From positions 10,670,999 through 10,734,998 of the forward strand of contig CM023542.1 of assembly GCA_013350335.1 (NCBI GenBank): DNA of 64,000 bases, in the 5' to 3' direction. This DNA comes from Chimonanthus salicifolius. Lineage: Eukaryota > Streptophyta > Magnoliopsida > Laurales > Calycanthaceae. This document shows, in pieces, positions 47,390-57,830 of the stretch. A model generated the notes under the pieces. It was not told where the DNA came from and searched no databases. It saw only the letters and a program-made list of their open reading frames with translations. Position 1 is the stretch's first letter, and the number at the start of each line of letters is the position of its first letter. The position numbers were made by a program, and so were the translations under genes.

Positions 47390-47625
47390 CGAATGAAAAT
47401 GAAGATTGAGTCGACTGAAAACTTCTTGGACTCCACACAGTCTATTAACTAAGAATTCAGTCGGCTGAATTTTCAGATTTAGTTGGCTGAATTCATATCT
47501 CCTGTTAATCCAGTATTTCAGTCGGCTGAATTATTTAATTCAGTCGACTGAAATCACATACCCAATGAATCCAATATTTTAGTCGACTGAATTCTCTAAT
47601 TCAGTCAATTGAAATGACCCCCTTA
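47390..47625. repeat. Inverted-repeat array in S LTR (TTCAGTCGACTGAA)
   Basis: At least seven units: 47392, 47418, ATTCAGTCGGCTGAAT at 47455-47470, AGTTGGCTGAATTC at 47481, TTCAGTCGGCTGAA at 47517-47530, ATTCAGTCGACTGAAAT at 47538-47554 and 47580-47610. They are palindromic over 10-14 bp and spaced 20-60 bp. Confidence 0.85.
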
Positions 47626-48119
47626 GACTGTATTGTGCAATTTTGGCTTTCTTTTGGTCATTTCAAACACATTTGATTGGTCTTGGGGACTAAATCATAT
47701 CCTAGGATTCCATTTGGATGCATAAATTTAAGCTCAGTATCCTAGGGTCCACTAGAGGGCAACTTGAGCAAATGTTCAAATGTTTAAGTACTTTACAATA
47801 CCATTTCCTAAACACTCAGGACTAGACTCTATACATAATTTTGATATTCCATTTTCTTGATTTTCAGTCTTTGAATCTTTGAACATTATAAGCCATTCGA
47901 TCTCCAAGATTTGACTTAATGTACAAGGCATGATATCATTAACTTGATCTTCATCTTCAAGGACATGATATCCAATACATTTATACATGTCTTCTTAAGA
48001 AAGAAATGTGATACCTGTCTTATAGAGTAACACCATTTGAAATATTAAATATCACACATTAATGGTTTGTGGTCATAAAAAATACCATATATCCTTGGGT
48101 TGAAACCTTGGGGCTAACA

Positions 48120-49284
48120 AAACCGATCTAGGTATGGTCTGAAGATCTTATTCATTAGAGACATGAATTTCACTGAGGTATTAATCATCCCAAATGGCAC
48201 CACCACAAAGTCCAAGTGCCCAAAGCGAGTATGGAAAATTGTCTTCTCAATATAGTACTCCCGCACCTCTACTTAATGATAGGCTGAACGTAGATCTATC
48301 TTATACCGGAACCTTGTCAATTGATCAAACAGGTTGCTAATCCTCGACACCAGATACCTGCTTTTAACAAGGGACTCTACTTATTTGCTGGTACTCAATG
48401 CACAAACTCATAGAGCCATCCCTTTATTGGTCAACAAGGCCGGTGCGCCCCAAGGAGGGTGCTAGGTCAATTGTAGCCAAGAGACTCCAACTTATTGAGC
48501 GAACTCCCAAACTCCAACACCTCTACTGGCGCCACCTGATAATAAGTAATTGGAATAGGCTTCGTACCAGGGAAGAAAATCCACAACAAACCCTATCTCT
48601 TGACGTGGCGACAATCGAAGGAACTTCTTCGGAAAGGCACCCAAAAAATCCTCTAACCATCCGACGCACCTCGACATCTGCCAACTCCAAACTCTCACTT
48701 AACTCAAGCTAGCCACCAAGCTACAGAACTCCTCCATGCTCAGACGGTAAGTTGTAATTCGCTTGACAAACGCATCCCCCACGAGGAACAAACTTGTCAC
48801 CTGCCTACAATAATGGTCCAAGGTAACTTGAAAGTAGGACAACCAATTCATCCCCAAGATGACGTCAAACTTTGACATCTCAAACCTCAAAAGCCGACCC
48901 ATAACACTAACTCCAATTGTCAAAACACACGATCCGCAGGTCTGGTCCACAATCGGCGAAACTCAAGGAAATAATAGAGTGGGGAGCATTGGAATTAAAT
49001 AGTGCACATGACAAGAAAGAAGAAGCATCCACTGCCGGGCTCAAAGCGCTGAGCTCCCAACTCACTCATATATCGAGATCTGCCCAAAGATCGGGCCCAG
49101 TGGAGTCTCAATGGTCAACTCCACCCTGTTCAACCTACAAAAGTTCCTAACAAAGCCACAACTACCTCTAGCCATAACACTAGATCCGAAGGAATCCTAG
49201 AGCCAGATATGCAACCACTAGCTAGGCCCTAGCTACTCTCTACAGTCCTAAGCCCAAAATGGACCTAACTAACAACTCAAACAT
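48120..49284 (-). pseudogene. E1 gypsy: protease region and N-terminal RT
   Basis: Read on the minus strand from right to left: protease flank with VLTIGVSVMGRLLRFEM and KFDVILGMNWLSYFQVTLDH (48950-48700); linker with FGCLSEEVPSIVATSRDR (about 48640-48580), the decayed form of the block that opens gypsy RT; then LATIDLAPS and MSLCIEYQQISRV (about 48400); then EKTIFHTRFGHLDFVVVPFGM (about 48230) and [14 protein letters not shown] at the border. Several frameshifts. Region order is normal for a gypsy pol. Confidence 0.7.
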
Positions 49285-49634
49285 TGTAACAGCCCGGCCC
49301 ATAAAAAGGGCTTGGGGATCGACCAACAAGATATTGTCCGCTTTGGGCCCACACGCGCACACACGTGTACACGCGCGAGCCCGCACGGTTTTTGGATCAG
49401 ACCCGGCCCAAGTCCGGGTCCAAAACGCGTCTCGTTGGTTTGAGGGAGCAAGGTTACTTATAAACCCTCTCTTAAACTCCTCAACTCTCGATGTGGGACT
49501 TTCCACAACTCCCACCCACTGCTGGACTGTCGGATCCGATCGGCCCACTCTGCTGGCCCGTCCGACAGGGCCCAGTTTCACTTGGATCAGCCTATCTAGG
49601 GCCTGGCTTCTAGCTCATGGGTCAGGATATCACA
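49285..49634. mobile_element. Short solo LTR (350 bp, Reina-like)
   Basis: Ends TGTAACAGCCCGGCCC and GATATCACA, perfect TSD aacat (49280-49284 and 49635-49639). Contains atgtgggactttcc and a GC-rich purine/pyrimidine alternation at 49351-49378. Length and ends fit short LTRs of the Reina chromovirus type, but that assignment is from memory of such LTRs and is tentative. Large open frames across it on both strands are chance. Inserted in the gag-protease part of E1. Confidence 0.8.
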
Positions 49635-50492
49635 AACATACCAAGCCCATTTATCCCTCATGGAATTCCATCGGCCATCTACAGAGTTAGCTGGCCGGAC
49701 TCACTCAGTAGACGCCATAAATTTTCAATGAGTCTATCTCCATACCATATAGTCACAAGCAAGGCCCACATACAGTGGCCTAGTACTCTAAACACGAGCC
49801 TTCTACGAACCTAGAGGTAGACTCACAATACAGTCTTCTCCCATCAACACTGGACCCTCGAACGATCTCATTTCAATCACACGTCACAAAAATAGTCACG
49901 CGAGTCATAAGGTATCACTATGCCCCCGCGTACTAAAACACCCACAATCTCCCTGCCAATGCCTAAACGACCTCAAGGGCTCCTGCCCGCATGGAAGCTA
50001 GAAGGTAAAAACAACAATACTCAACCACAGTCTGAAGCGCCTGTGACTCCATCACGGTACTCAAGCCACTCTGAAAATACCATCTACATGCCTCTAAGGT
50101 GAGGACCTCACCTAACAAAGGCTTCACCTAGGAACACCTCTAACTACTCTAGGTAGTAGGACCAACAAAACTTAAAACCTATAGATTCGTATCCCACAAT
50201 TCCCGTGACCATGTCATGGTGCACCACATACTCAAACGAGTGATCGACCTCGCCACCGACTCACAGGCGAATCAAACGCCAGTCAACCTCAAATCGAGCG
50301 TGAATCCACATTAGATATGACTCAAGCAAGCTAACTGAAAAATAGTGCATTAAGCACACCACACAAACCTAAGGTGTCTATGCACTACCCTAGAATCCAG
50401 TTCAATCTACCCTATCACACAGGGGATGAGTTTAATCTCTAGTTATCATCACATCTATCTCTGACCCATGCACAATCCTAGAATTGAACCGT
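49635..50492 (-). pseudogene. E1 gypsy: eroded gag and 5' leader
   Basis: Lies between the protease remnant and the primer-binding site, where gag should be. I could not find a zinc knuckle or a convincing gag block on the minus strand, so this is called by position only. A plus-strand frame starting MPPRTKTP (49920) looks like a gag start but runs against the element's orientation and is probably chance. Confidence 0.4.
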
Positions 50493-50505
50493 GCTCTAAT
50501 ACCAA
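50493..50505 (-). other. E1 primer-binding site (tRNA-Met type)
   Basis: On the minus strand the bases following the LTR read TTGGTATTAGAGC, close to the initiator-tRNA-Met PBS TTGGTATCAGAGC. It sets the coding strand of E1 as minus and the Y LTR as its 5' LTR. Confidence 0.7.
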
Positions 50506-50506
50506 C

Positions 50507-52225
50507 TGTAACGCCTCGTTCCGCTACAGGCGTGTTATCTCTGAAATATCTCAAGAAAATCCTAAAAGACAGATATCAGGTCTTACTTATAAACGTAGCA
50601 AACAACCATTGACTGTTCAAATATAATTATACAGTCATCCAAACAAATCACATACAATAATAAGTCCAGTGAAGCAAGGGCCTCCTTACTAAAGCATAAA
50701 CATAATTATGAAATATCTAGCTACTACTACCCTCCCCGGGTGCCTCTTCAAGGGGCCCGCTTGGCCCCTCCATAATCGGGGTACCTAAAAGGTAATAGGG
50801 TGAGCTAACCAGCCCAGTGAAGAGATAATACATATCACATGTCAGCAACATATATATCATATGTGTGAATGCAAGAACATCATGAAAACAAGGGTACTCA
50901 TACGCGCTAAACCCAATCACACCACCAACTAATGATCCACTAACCAAATCCGAGAAGTCATCTTGGTAGCCCACATTGGGTCCCCAAACAAACTCCGGTC
51001 TCCCTACCAGTGCGCATTGGGAGACTACAAAATGCACAACTGCCTCAACCACACGAGCCGTGTTAGAAAATCACCTCGACCACGCCTGGGGAATCCAAAC
51101 TCTAGGGTAGGAAGCTCAACCACTGGAACGCAACAGGAAAATCCACATCCCCTATGGGGGTCTCGACCGCCGGAGCGTAACAAGGAAGTCCTCCTAACAA
51201 CCAAATCATCATCTCATCATAAGTATATACACATGCAGATAACCTCTCTGCTCTAGGGTAGGCACCTCAACCGTCGGAACGCAATGGGGAAACCTGCATC
51301 CCCTATGGGGGACTCGACCGCCGGAGTGTAATGGGGAAGTCCCGTCAACAACCAAAACATCATCTCATCATCATAAACATATGCACATAAAAATAGTTCC
51401 TCCATCTCAACATCCAAAGGCACGCTGTCCGTTACGGGTTACCTCCCATGCTTGCACACAATATCATGATCATGTATAATAACATAAACGTATAACAAGA
51501 TATCAAAACACAAATCCCCATACTCATCATAATCTCATTCACACATTATAAGTAGACACCTAACATGTCATCAACAAGTTCCAAGCATCATATTCAACAT
51601 CCTGTCGCATATCTTACTCTTAGCATAAGTTCAATCACATGTTATAGATAAACAAACAACATGTTATATCGTTAAGTCCCAAGCATCATGTTCGACATCC
51701 AACACATTTGTTATCCCCATTATAAATTCATTCACATCCTATAGCTAAATAAACAATATGTTATTTATAAGTTTCAAGTATTATGTTCCATATCCATTCG
51801 TCCGATCAGAATTTCACATTTAATCGCATATGGTTGACATGAGTGCACCTGAACGGATCCCTCGCCACAGATTCATTCGATGGTTCCCTTACATAATGGC
51901 TTAATAAACGAAGGGCCCATTCAAATCACTCTATGTCCAAGGTTAAATGTTAAATAGATGCAAAATGCATGCTAAAACAATGATAAGTCCCCTCACATGT
52001 GTTCGTTTTCGAAATCCAAGTGATAAAAACATGCTGCAGGGTTCAAGGGAGTGATGCACAGGTTTGAGGCTGGAGTCGGCAGCATGAGCAACAAACGGGC
52101 TAGAACGAGCTGAAGATGATCAGAAGAAGATCCAGAAGCACTCCAGAAATGATCCCCAAAATGGGCCTAGAACGGGCCTGAACTGAGCCTGGCCAGAGCC
52201 TAGTGGTCCTAAAACGGACCCGGCT
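50507..52225 (-). mobile_element. Family Y LTR, 5' LTR of E1 (truncated at right)
   Basis: Plus-strand left end TGTAACGCCTCGTTCC next to the PBS. Shares blocks with the Y LTR split at 17163/32029: ggtgagctaaccagcccagtg, two units of about 190 bp with gtctcgaccgccggagcgtaa (51165 and 51305), atgctaaaacaatgataag, and the gggcctagaacgggcct tail. It ends at 52225 where the Z LTR of E2 begins. By comparison with the other copy it lacks about 250 bp at its coding-strand 5' end. Confidence 0.7.
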
Positions 52226-52617
52226 TGTAACTGCGCCGGCCTTTTTCACTTGCATAAATCAAAATATATATATTTTTTAAAATAAGTGAGAGAGGACGGG
52301 TTGTCACCACGCGAGTCAAGTCCGAGTTTCCAAAATCCGACCCTTAACCGGCCACTATTACATGTGCATGGACTAAATCCACTAAAACATTTTCACACAC
52401 TTTTCTTATACATGCGGAATAATTCATATGAATAAGATGCTATTCATATTCTTGTCATCATTAGGCAAGGAAAACCAATCACCATGCAATATCAATAAAA
52501 CTTACGGATTATCAAACCATAACAAATAAGTTCTAAGTTATTACAATCGAAAATGTAAGTCCTCCGACTACATCATTTTAATAAAAAACTAAGTAATATA
52601 AATTTAAGTCTTCCCAA
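52226..52617 (-). mobile_element. Family Z LTR remnant, 3' LTR of E2
   Basis: Begins TGTAACTGCGCCGGCC and is the reverse complement of 57590-57830 plus 60748-60827. On the coding strand it lacks its 5' half: the pol frame of E2 runs directly into LTR sequence at about 52600-52617, which implies a deletion that removed the end of pol, the polypurine tract and the LTR start. Confidence 0.75.
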
Positions 52618-53836
52618 GCTCCCACGCCACTTTGACGAACGGAATCGCTCTGCTCCGTAATACCCTTTGTTCTGTCTCAACTACTCGCACATGCCTCTCG
52701 ACGTAGGATACGTCGCTTTGCACTTCTATGTCTTGCATATTCAGCACTTGTGATGGGTCAGGGTTGTACTTCCTCAACATGGAAACATGGAATACATTAT
52801 GCAGTCCTGACAACTGTGGAGGGAGTATCAGATGATAGGCCACTTCCCCCATTTTCTTATGGATTAGAAAGGGTCCCACAAATCTGGGTGACAACTTCCC
52901 TTTCTTTCCAAACCTCATGTGTCCCTTTCGTGTCGAGACCTTCAAGAATACTAGGTCTTCCACTTCAAACTCAAGAGGTTTTCTTCTTTTGTCAGTGTAG
53001 CTCTTTTGTCGACTCTGCACCGTGAGCAGATGCTGTCGTATCACCTTGATCTGTTTTGTGGTCTTTGCAATCAGATCAGGTCCAATAAGAGCAGGCTCAC
53101 CGGCCTCTGTCCAACACATTGGAGATCTGCAGGGTCTACCATACAATGCCTCAAATGGAGCCATCTTGAGGCTTGCTTGGTAACTGTTGTTGTATGAGAA
53201 CTCTACTAATGGCAGGTGATCTTTCCAACTACCCTTGAATGTAGCATGCAGGCTCTCAGCATATCCTTAATGTTTGTATTGTTCGTTCTGGCGACCGTCG
53301 ATCTATGGATGGAAAGCCGTGCTGTATAATAAATTTGTCCCCATAGCGGACTGCATGCTTTGCCACACCCTGCCAGTGAATCTGCCATCTCTGTCGGACA
53401 CAATAGTCCTGGGTATACTGTGTATCCTGATGATGTCCTCGATATACTGCTGTCCCAAAGTCTCAGACGAGTTTGTCATCTTGGTAGGGAGAAAATGTGC
53501 AGACTTGGTCAGACGATCCACTATAACCCAGATTGCATCATTACCCTTTGAAGACCTCGGTAGTCCTGTCACAAAGTCCATGGCAATGTGTTCCCACTTC
53601 CATTCGGGTATGGGTAGGGGTTTGAGCAGCCCTGGCGGCTTCTGATGTTCTGTCTTGACTTGTTGACAAGTAAGGCAGTGAGAGACAAAGTCAGCCACGT
53701 CTCTTTTGAGTCCATGCCACCAATAATGCCTTTTCAGCTCATGGTACATTTTGGTTCTACCCGGATGGATGGAGAACTTTGATTGATGAGCTTTTGTCAA
53801 CAACTCTCTCCTGCAGCCTTGAGGTACATATGTCAT
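52604..53836 (-). pseudogene. E2 gypsy: integrase
   Basis: From 53836 leftwards: zinc-binding block with KAHQSKFSIHPGRTKMYHEL and HYWWHGLKRDVADFVSHCLTC (H, H, C, C present); core with WEHIAMDFVTGLPRSSKGND, VIVDRLTKSAHFLP, IPRTIVSDRDGRFT (catalytic D and D). The stretch that normally carries the third catalytic residue (ERTIQTLED in relatives) is broken by frameshifts at about 53270-53310. Then MAPFEALYGRPCRSPMC, SRQKSYTDKRRKPLEFEVED, FKGKLSP-type, GLHNVFHVSMLRKYNPDPSQ and a truncated end WELGKT. In relatives a chromodomain-like segment follows; here it is deleted. Tekay/Del-type gypsy. Confidence 0.88.
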
Positions 53837-53971
53837 GCCTCAGAATAAGAGACCTTATCCAGGTCGTAATTCCCATTCTGGTACGACCTCTCTAGTCGAC
53901 ATCTTGGCCCAAATTTCTGCCACTTCAGGATCTGTCCGCTGTTCTTGTTCATTCTTGGAAACGATATTGGA
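53837..53971 (-). other. E2 linker between RNase H and integrase
   Basis: 135 bp of decayed pol linker. It includes minus-strand sequence like EVAEIWAKM near 53900-53930, as expected between these two domains. Confidence 0.5.
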
Positions 53972-54514
53972 TTATACCATCAGATTATACATTCTCCCAT
54001 GATTATTGATGTGCCAATTGAACTCTTGGATGGTTGTTAGCATTTCCCATTCTTTCATAATCAAACTGGCCACAGTTGCATGTGAAATGTGGATGAGGGC
54101 ATCAACCACTTTGTTTACCTTGCCAGGGTGATATTGCAGTGCAATCTCATAGTCTTGCAGGTACTCCATCCATCTGCGCTGTCTCAAATTGAGCTCTTTT
54201 TAATCGTACTGATACTTTCAGCTCTTATGGTCTGAAAACACCTCAAATTTCTCACTATATAGATAATGTCTCCAGCTTTTGAGAGCGAGGACCACTGCAG
54301 CTAGTTCTAGATCATGAGTGGGATAATTGAGTTCATGGATTTTTAGTTGCCTTGAACCATATGCCACCACATGATGACTTTGAATGAGCGAGCACCCAAG
54401 TCCTTCTCCTGAAGCATCACAGTATACTTCATATCCCTTGCCTCTCTCTGGCAAAATCATAATGGTAGCGATGGTAAGCTTCTGTTTCAGATCCTCAAAC
54501 CTTTGATTGTACAC
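53972..54514 (-). pseudogene. E2 gypsy: RNase H
   Basis: Two adjacent minus-strand frames: [69 protein letters not shown] (54514-54218), then RRWMEYLQDYEIALQYHPGK and VVDALIHIS (54187-54060; relatives have ADALSR). The catalytic D in CDAS, E in DLELAA and D in SDHKS are all present. A stop separates the two frames. Confidence 0.88.
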
Positions 54515-54550
54515 GTCAGACCATTCAAATTTGACTCCTTTCTGAGTTAG

Positions 54551-55475
54551 TCAGGTGAGTGGAGCCGCAATCTTGGAGAAGTCTATAATAAATTTTCGAC
54601 AGTAGCCAGCCGGCTCTAGAAAGCTGCGGATTCTGGTCACATTCTTCGAAACTTTCCAGTCTCTAACTGCTGCCACTGTAGCTGGGTCCATAGTTATTCC
54701 TCCTGCCGATAGGACATGTCCTAAGAAGTTGACCACAAATAGCCAGAACTCACACTTGCTTGCTTTGGTATATAACTGATTGTTCTTCAGTGTGTCCAGG
54801 ACTATCCTCAAATGTTCAGCATGCTCCTCCCGACTGGTGGAATAAATCAGAATATCGTCAATGAAGACAATTACAAACTTATTTAGATAAGGACGAAATA
54901 TTTTGTTCATCAGATCCATGAACATGGCTGGTGCATTTGTGAGTCCAAAAGGCATGACCACATATTCGTATAGTCCATACCGAGTTTTGAAAGCCGTCTT
55001 TTCTATGTCCTCATCCCTAACATGGATTTGATGGTAGCCTGACATAAGATCAATGTTGGAGAAATGGCTAGAGCCTCTGAGTTGATCAAACAGAACATCA
55101 ATTCTGGGCAGTGTTCCTGACAGTCAGTTGATTCAACTTCCTACAATCCACACACGTCCGAAGAGTACCATCTTTCTTCTTTACGAATAATACTGGTGCT
55201 CCCCAGGATGAGGTACTGTGTCAGATGCATCCTAGTCTTAGCAACTCATCAGTTTATTTCTTCAACTCAGACATTTCTGCAGGGGTCATCCGGTAACGAG
55301 TCAATGATATAGGAGTAGTGCCAGGATAGAGTTTAATCTCGAAGTCAATCTCCATTTTTGGAGGCAAACCAGGGAGTTCTGTCTGAAATACCCCTGCGTA
55401 GTCTTTCACTACAACATGTAGTTTAGTCACCGGCGCCTTGTCTAGTCTAATACTATTTAGTACGAGATGGTTCAT
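54551..55475 (-). pseudogene. E2 gypsy: reverse transcriptase
   Basis: The N-terminal part (55475-55254) has VVVKDYAGVFQTELPGLPPK, MEIDFEIKLYPGTTPIS and YRMTPAEMSELKK. After a stop and a damaged stretch (55250-55046) the long frame 55045-54551 has [40 protein letters not shown], the catalytic FIDD at about 54865 followed by [15 protein letters not shown], then KCEFWL and FLGHVLS. The active site is intact but the full-length protein is not. Confidence 0.9.
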
Positions 55476-55478
55476 TTT

Positions 55479-56096
55479 TTAATGTAATTTCCTAGTCATA
55501 GGAATGTTCTGTTTGTTGGCATGTACTATAAACCGTTTTCCCTTGGGTGACCAGAATATCACTTTGCGAAGGTGACAGTCAATGCTGGCCTGAAAGGTAG
55601 CTGACCAGTCCATGCCAAATATGATGTCGTATTCTGTCATCTCGAGTACCAGATAGTTGAATTTAAATCTGAACTCAACAAGTTCAGTGTCTACGGAGGT
55701 GCAGATTAGACCCAGTGATGTGTCTCTAATTGGGGATACAATAGTGAGTGCAGTGGATAGTTGTTGTACTAAGGTACCAGTAACAGATATGAAGGTAGCA
55801 GATATAAAGGAGTGGAATGCTTCTGAATCAAACAATGCAAAAGCATAAGAACTATCGACTACTGTCATACCTTGAATCACTGAGTGATCCACCGTCTCTG
55901 GAGGAGGAACTAAAGTATATAGCCATCCAGATCCTGTCGGAATGGGTGCCCGTCCTGTATGGTTGTGTGCAATGCTTGTGACTGAGCTGGCCGGGATGGA
56001 GGAAAGAAAAACCCTTGGAGTAAGAATGTCTGTTGTTCTGTTGACATTCCGTCTTGATATGGCCCTGCTGGCCACACTGATAACAGGTGATAACAC
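55479..56096 (-). pseudogene. E2 gypsy: aspartic protease
   Basis: Minus-strand frame with YAFALFDSEAFHSFIS at the active site. Relatives have LFDSGASHSFIS, so the D-S-G signature is changed to D-S-E, which should abolish activity. Then MTEYDIIFGMDWSATFQASI at about 55600, the usual flap and second conserved block. The frame ends just before the RT frame. Confidence 0.82.
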
Positions 56097-56965
56097 CTCG
56101 AGGAGACTGAGAGACTAGTCCTGATGTGGAGGGCTGACTGGGACGAAAACCACCAGTGGAAACAGTGGAGGCTGAGGGTTTCCCAAAGTTGGGTCTGAAT
56201 TTCTTGTGAGGGAGGAAAGAATTTCCCCCGCTCTGGCTTCGTCTGTTCTCCACAAATCTAGCTGTCTCCATCAGATCTTGTTCAGCTATGCTGGCTCGAC
56301 TGACCACTTCTGCCAAAGTAGCTGATTTGAAAATAGTAATTTTGGCTCTGGTATTTGGTCGCAGGCCTCGCTCAAACTTTCGGGCCTTCTTATATTCCGT
56401 GTCCACCATGTATAGAGCATAACATGATAGACGGAGGAATTCTTGGTAGTATTATGTGACGGTCATGGTGCCCTGGGCCAAAGCTATGAATGCCTGTGTC
56501 TGACGCTCCTGCTCCTCTTCTGGAAAGTAATGGTCCAGAAATATCCCAGCGAACTAGTCCCAAGTCATCTCTGTCCTATCCGCAACTGGAATCTGCGCTT
56601 GTTGATGTTCTATGACCTTCCACCATTTGCCGGCATCATCTACCAGTTGTGAGGTAGCCAGCAGTATTCGGTCCTGGTCATCTGTGATCTTAAGCAGCTT
56701 CAAGACCTTTGTGATATTCTCAATCCAGTTCTCCGCTCTTGCAGGTCCCTCCTTCCCTTTGAAATAAGGGGGACGTTGTTGTTGGAAATCGCTGACCATT
56801 GTTCGGTCCTGAGATTCATTAGAAGTAGTGCCTCCATTGCCGTTCTGGTGTTGCTGTAGAATGGAGGTGACTACTGCCTGTACTAAGCTCTGTAGCTCGG
56901 GAGGCACCTCAAGAATATTCACACTGATGAGGGTTCTTTCACGTATTTCTTTTTCGTGGAGGCAT
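55852..56965 (-). pseudogene. E2 gypsy: gag
   Basis: Probable start MPPRKRNT at 56965, the classic gag opening of this group, soon broken by a stop and frameshift. Then LQSLVQAVVTSILQQHQNG, PYFKGKEGPARAENWIENI and DAGKWWKVIEHQQ (56922-56554), a stop, a second stop near 56450, then KKARKFERGLRPNTRAKI and AEVVSRASIAEQDLMETARF (56409-56250). The zinc knuckle CYQCGQQGHIKTEC lies at about 56050-56095. Length is normal. Confidence 0.88.
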
Positions 56966-57000
56966 TTTCCTAAGTCATCGAAACATTGGTTGACTTAGTT
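56966..57000 (-). other. E2 5' leader stub
   Basis: About 35 bp upstream of gag (minus strand) before the sequence changes to a plus-oriented Z LTR. The E2 5' LTR and PBS are missing. Confidence 0.4.
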
Positions 57001-57830
57001 TGCTCATAAGGACTTGTATTCAAATACTTTGAAGTTATAATTGTTCATATAATCATAAGGAGGGGAAAGTTCTGTTTAGTTCTCCTATATATCACTTGTG
57101 TTCCTTACTTGGGGAAAATTGCCTAGATATCACATAGTATTTCTCATTTGAGGAAAATTTTCCTAAATATCATATAGTGTTTCTTATTTTGGGGAAATCA
57201 CATGATGTTTCTTGTTCGGGGGAGGGACTACATATTTCGCTATGTTTGATAAATCTACAATTAATAGTGATTGTCCTTTCCTTACTTTTGTTTTTCTCAT
57301 CAAATGTTGTTCTCAGATTGAATGCTTATAGTCTGATTCTCATCAAAGTATTAATCCGGTCCCCGTGCAGCAGACTCCGAAGAGTCGGTTATGATATGGA
57401 CATCATGCATTGTTTTGTTATTTACAACATGTTTTACCAATATGACGTTAATGATGTATATACCCTTGATTTATGTTAATCTAATATTACTCTTATGTGT
57501 ACCATAATCCTAACTGGAATACCTATGGGCATGTTGACTAATGCCCTACTTCTACCCTATAGATGATGGAACAGGGAATGATAAGGAAAAGGACGTAGGA
57601 TCGGAAGGGAGCAAAGCGTAGGAGCTTGAGAAGAGTTAAATTTATATTACTTAGTTTTTTATTAAAATGATGTATTCGGAGGACTTATATTTTGGATTGT
57701 AATAACTTAGAACTTATCTGTTATGGTTTGATAATCCGTAAGTTTTATTGATATTGCATGGTGATTGGCTTTCCTTGCCTAATGATAACAAGAATATGAA
57801 TAACATCTTATTTATATGAATTATTCCGCA
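57001..57830 (+). mobile_element. Family Z LTR, plus orientation, left part
   Basis: 57590-57830 is the reverse complement of 52397-52617 (gagcttgagaagag, ttatattacttagttttttatt, gtttgataatccgtaagttttatt). The part before 57590 is probably the upstream LTR portion; its start is not clear. Around 57085-57215 it has an imperfect repeat (see below). It breaks at 57830 and resumes at 60748 after the W copy, with about 100 bp of Z missing. Confidence 0.65.
57085..57215. repeat. Degenerate tandem repeat, unit about 45-50 bp
   Basis: Three or four units sharing ttccttacttggggaaa and cctagatatcacatagt-like segments. Confidence 0.55.

Larger units (their letters stand above)
46692..48119 (-). mobile_element. 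Family S solo LTR (copia type, 1.43 kb) inside E1 RT
   Basis: 1428 bp, plus-strand ends TGTTGCCTAG and GGGGCTAACA, flanked by aaact (46687-46691) and aaacc (48120-48124), a 5-bp TSD with one mismatch. On the minus strand it begins TGTTAGCCCC and near its end has aattcacccccc then a C run, the same layout as X. A TATA-like TATAAACCC lies at 47281-47289 (minus). It separates two parts of E1 RT that read on. It contains an inverted-repeat array at 47390-47625. Confidence 0.85.

Noticed and set aside
49259..49690. Long open frames on both strands across the 350-bp LTR
   Set aside because: GC-rich LTR sequence with low stop frequency; the boundaries and TSD identify it as an LTR.
49920..50102. 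Plus-strand frame beginning MPPRTKTP, like a gypsy gag start
   Set aside because: The PBS and all pol domains of E1 are on the minus strand, and the frame is only 60 codons.
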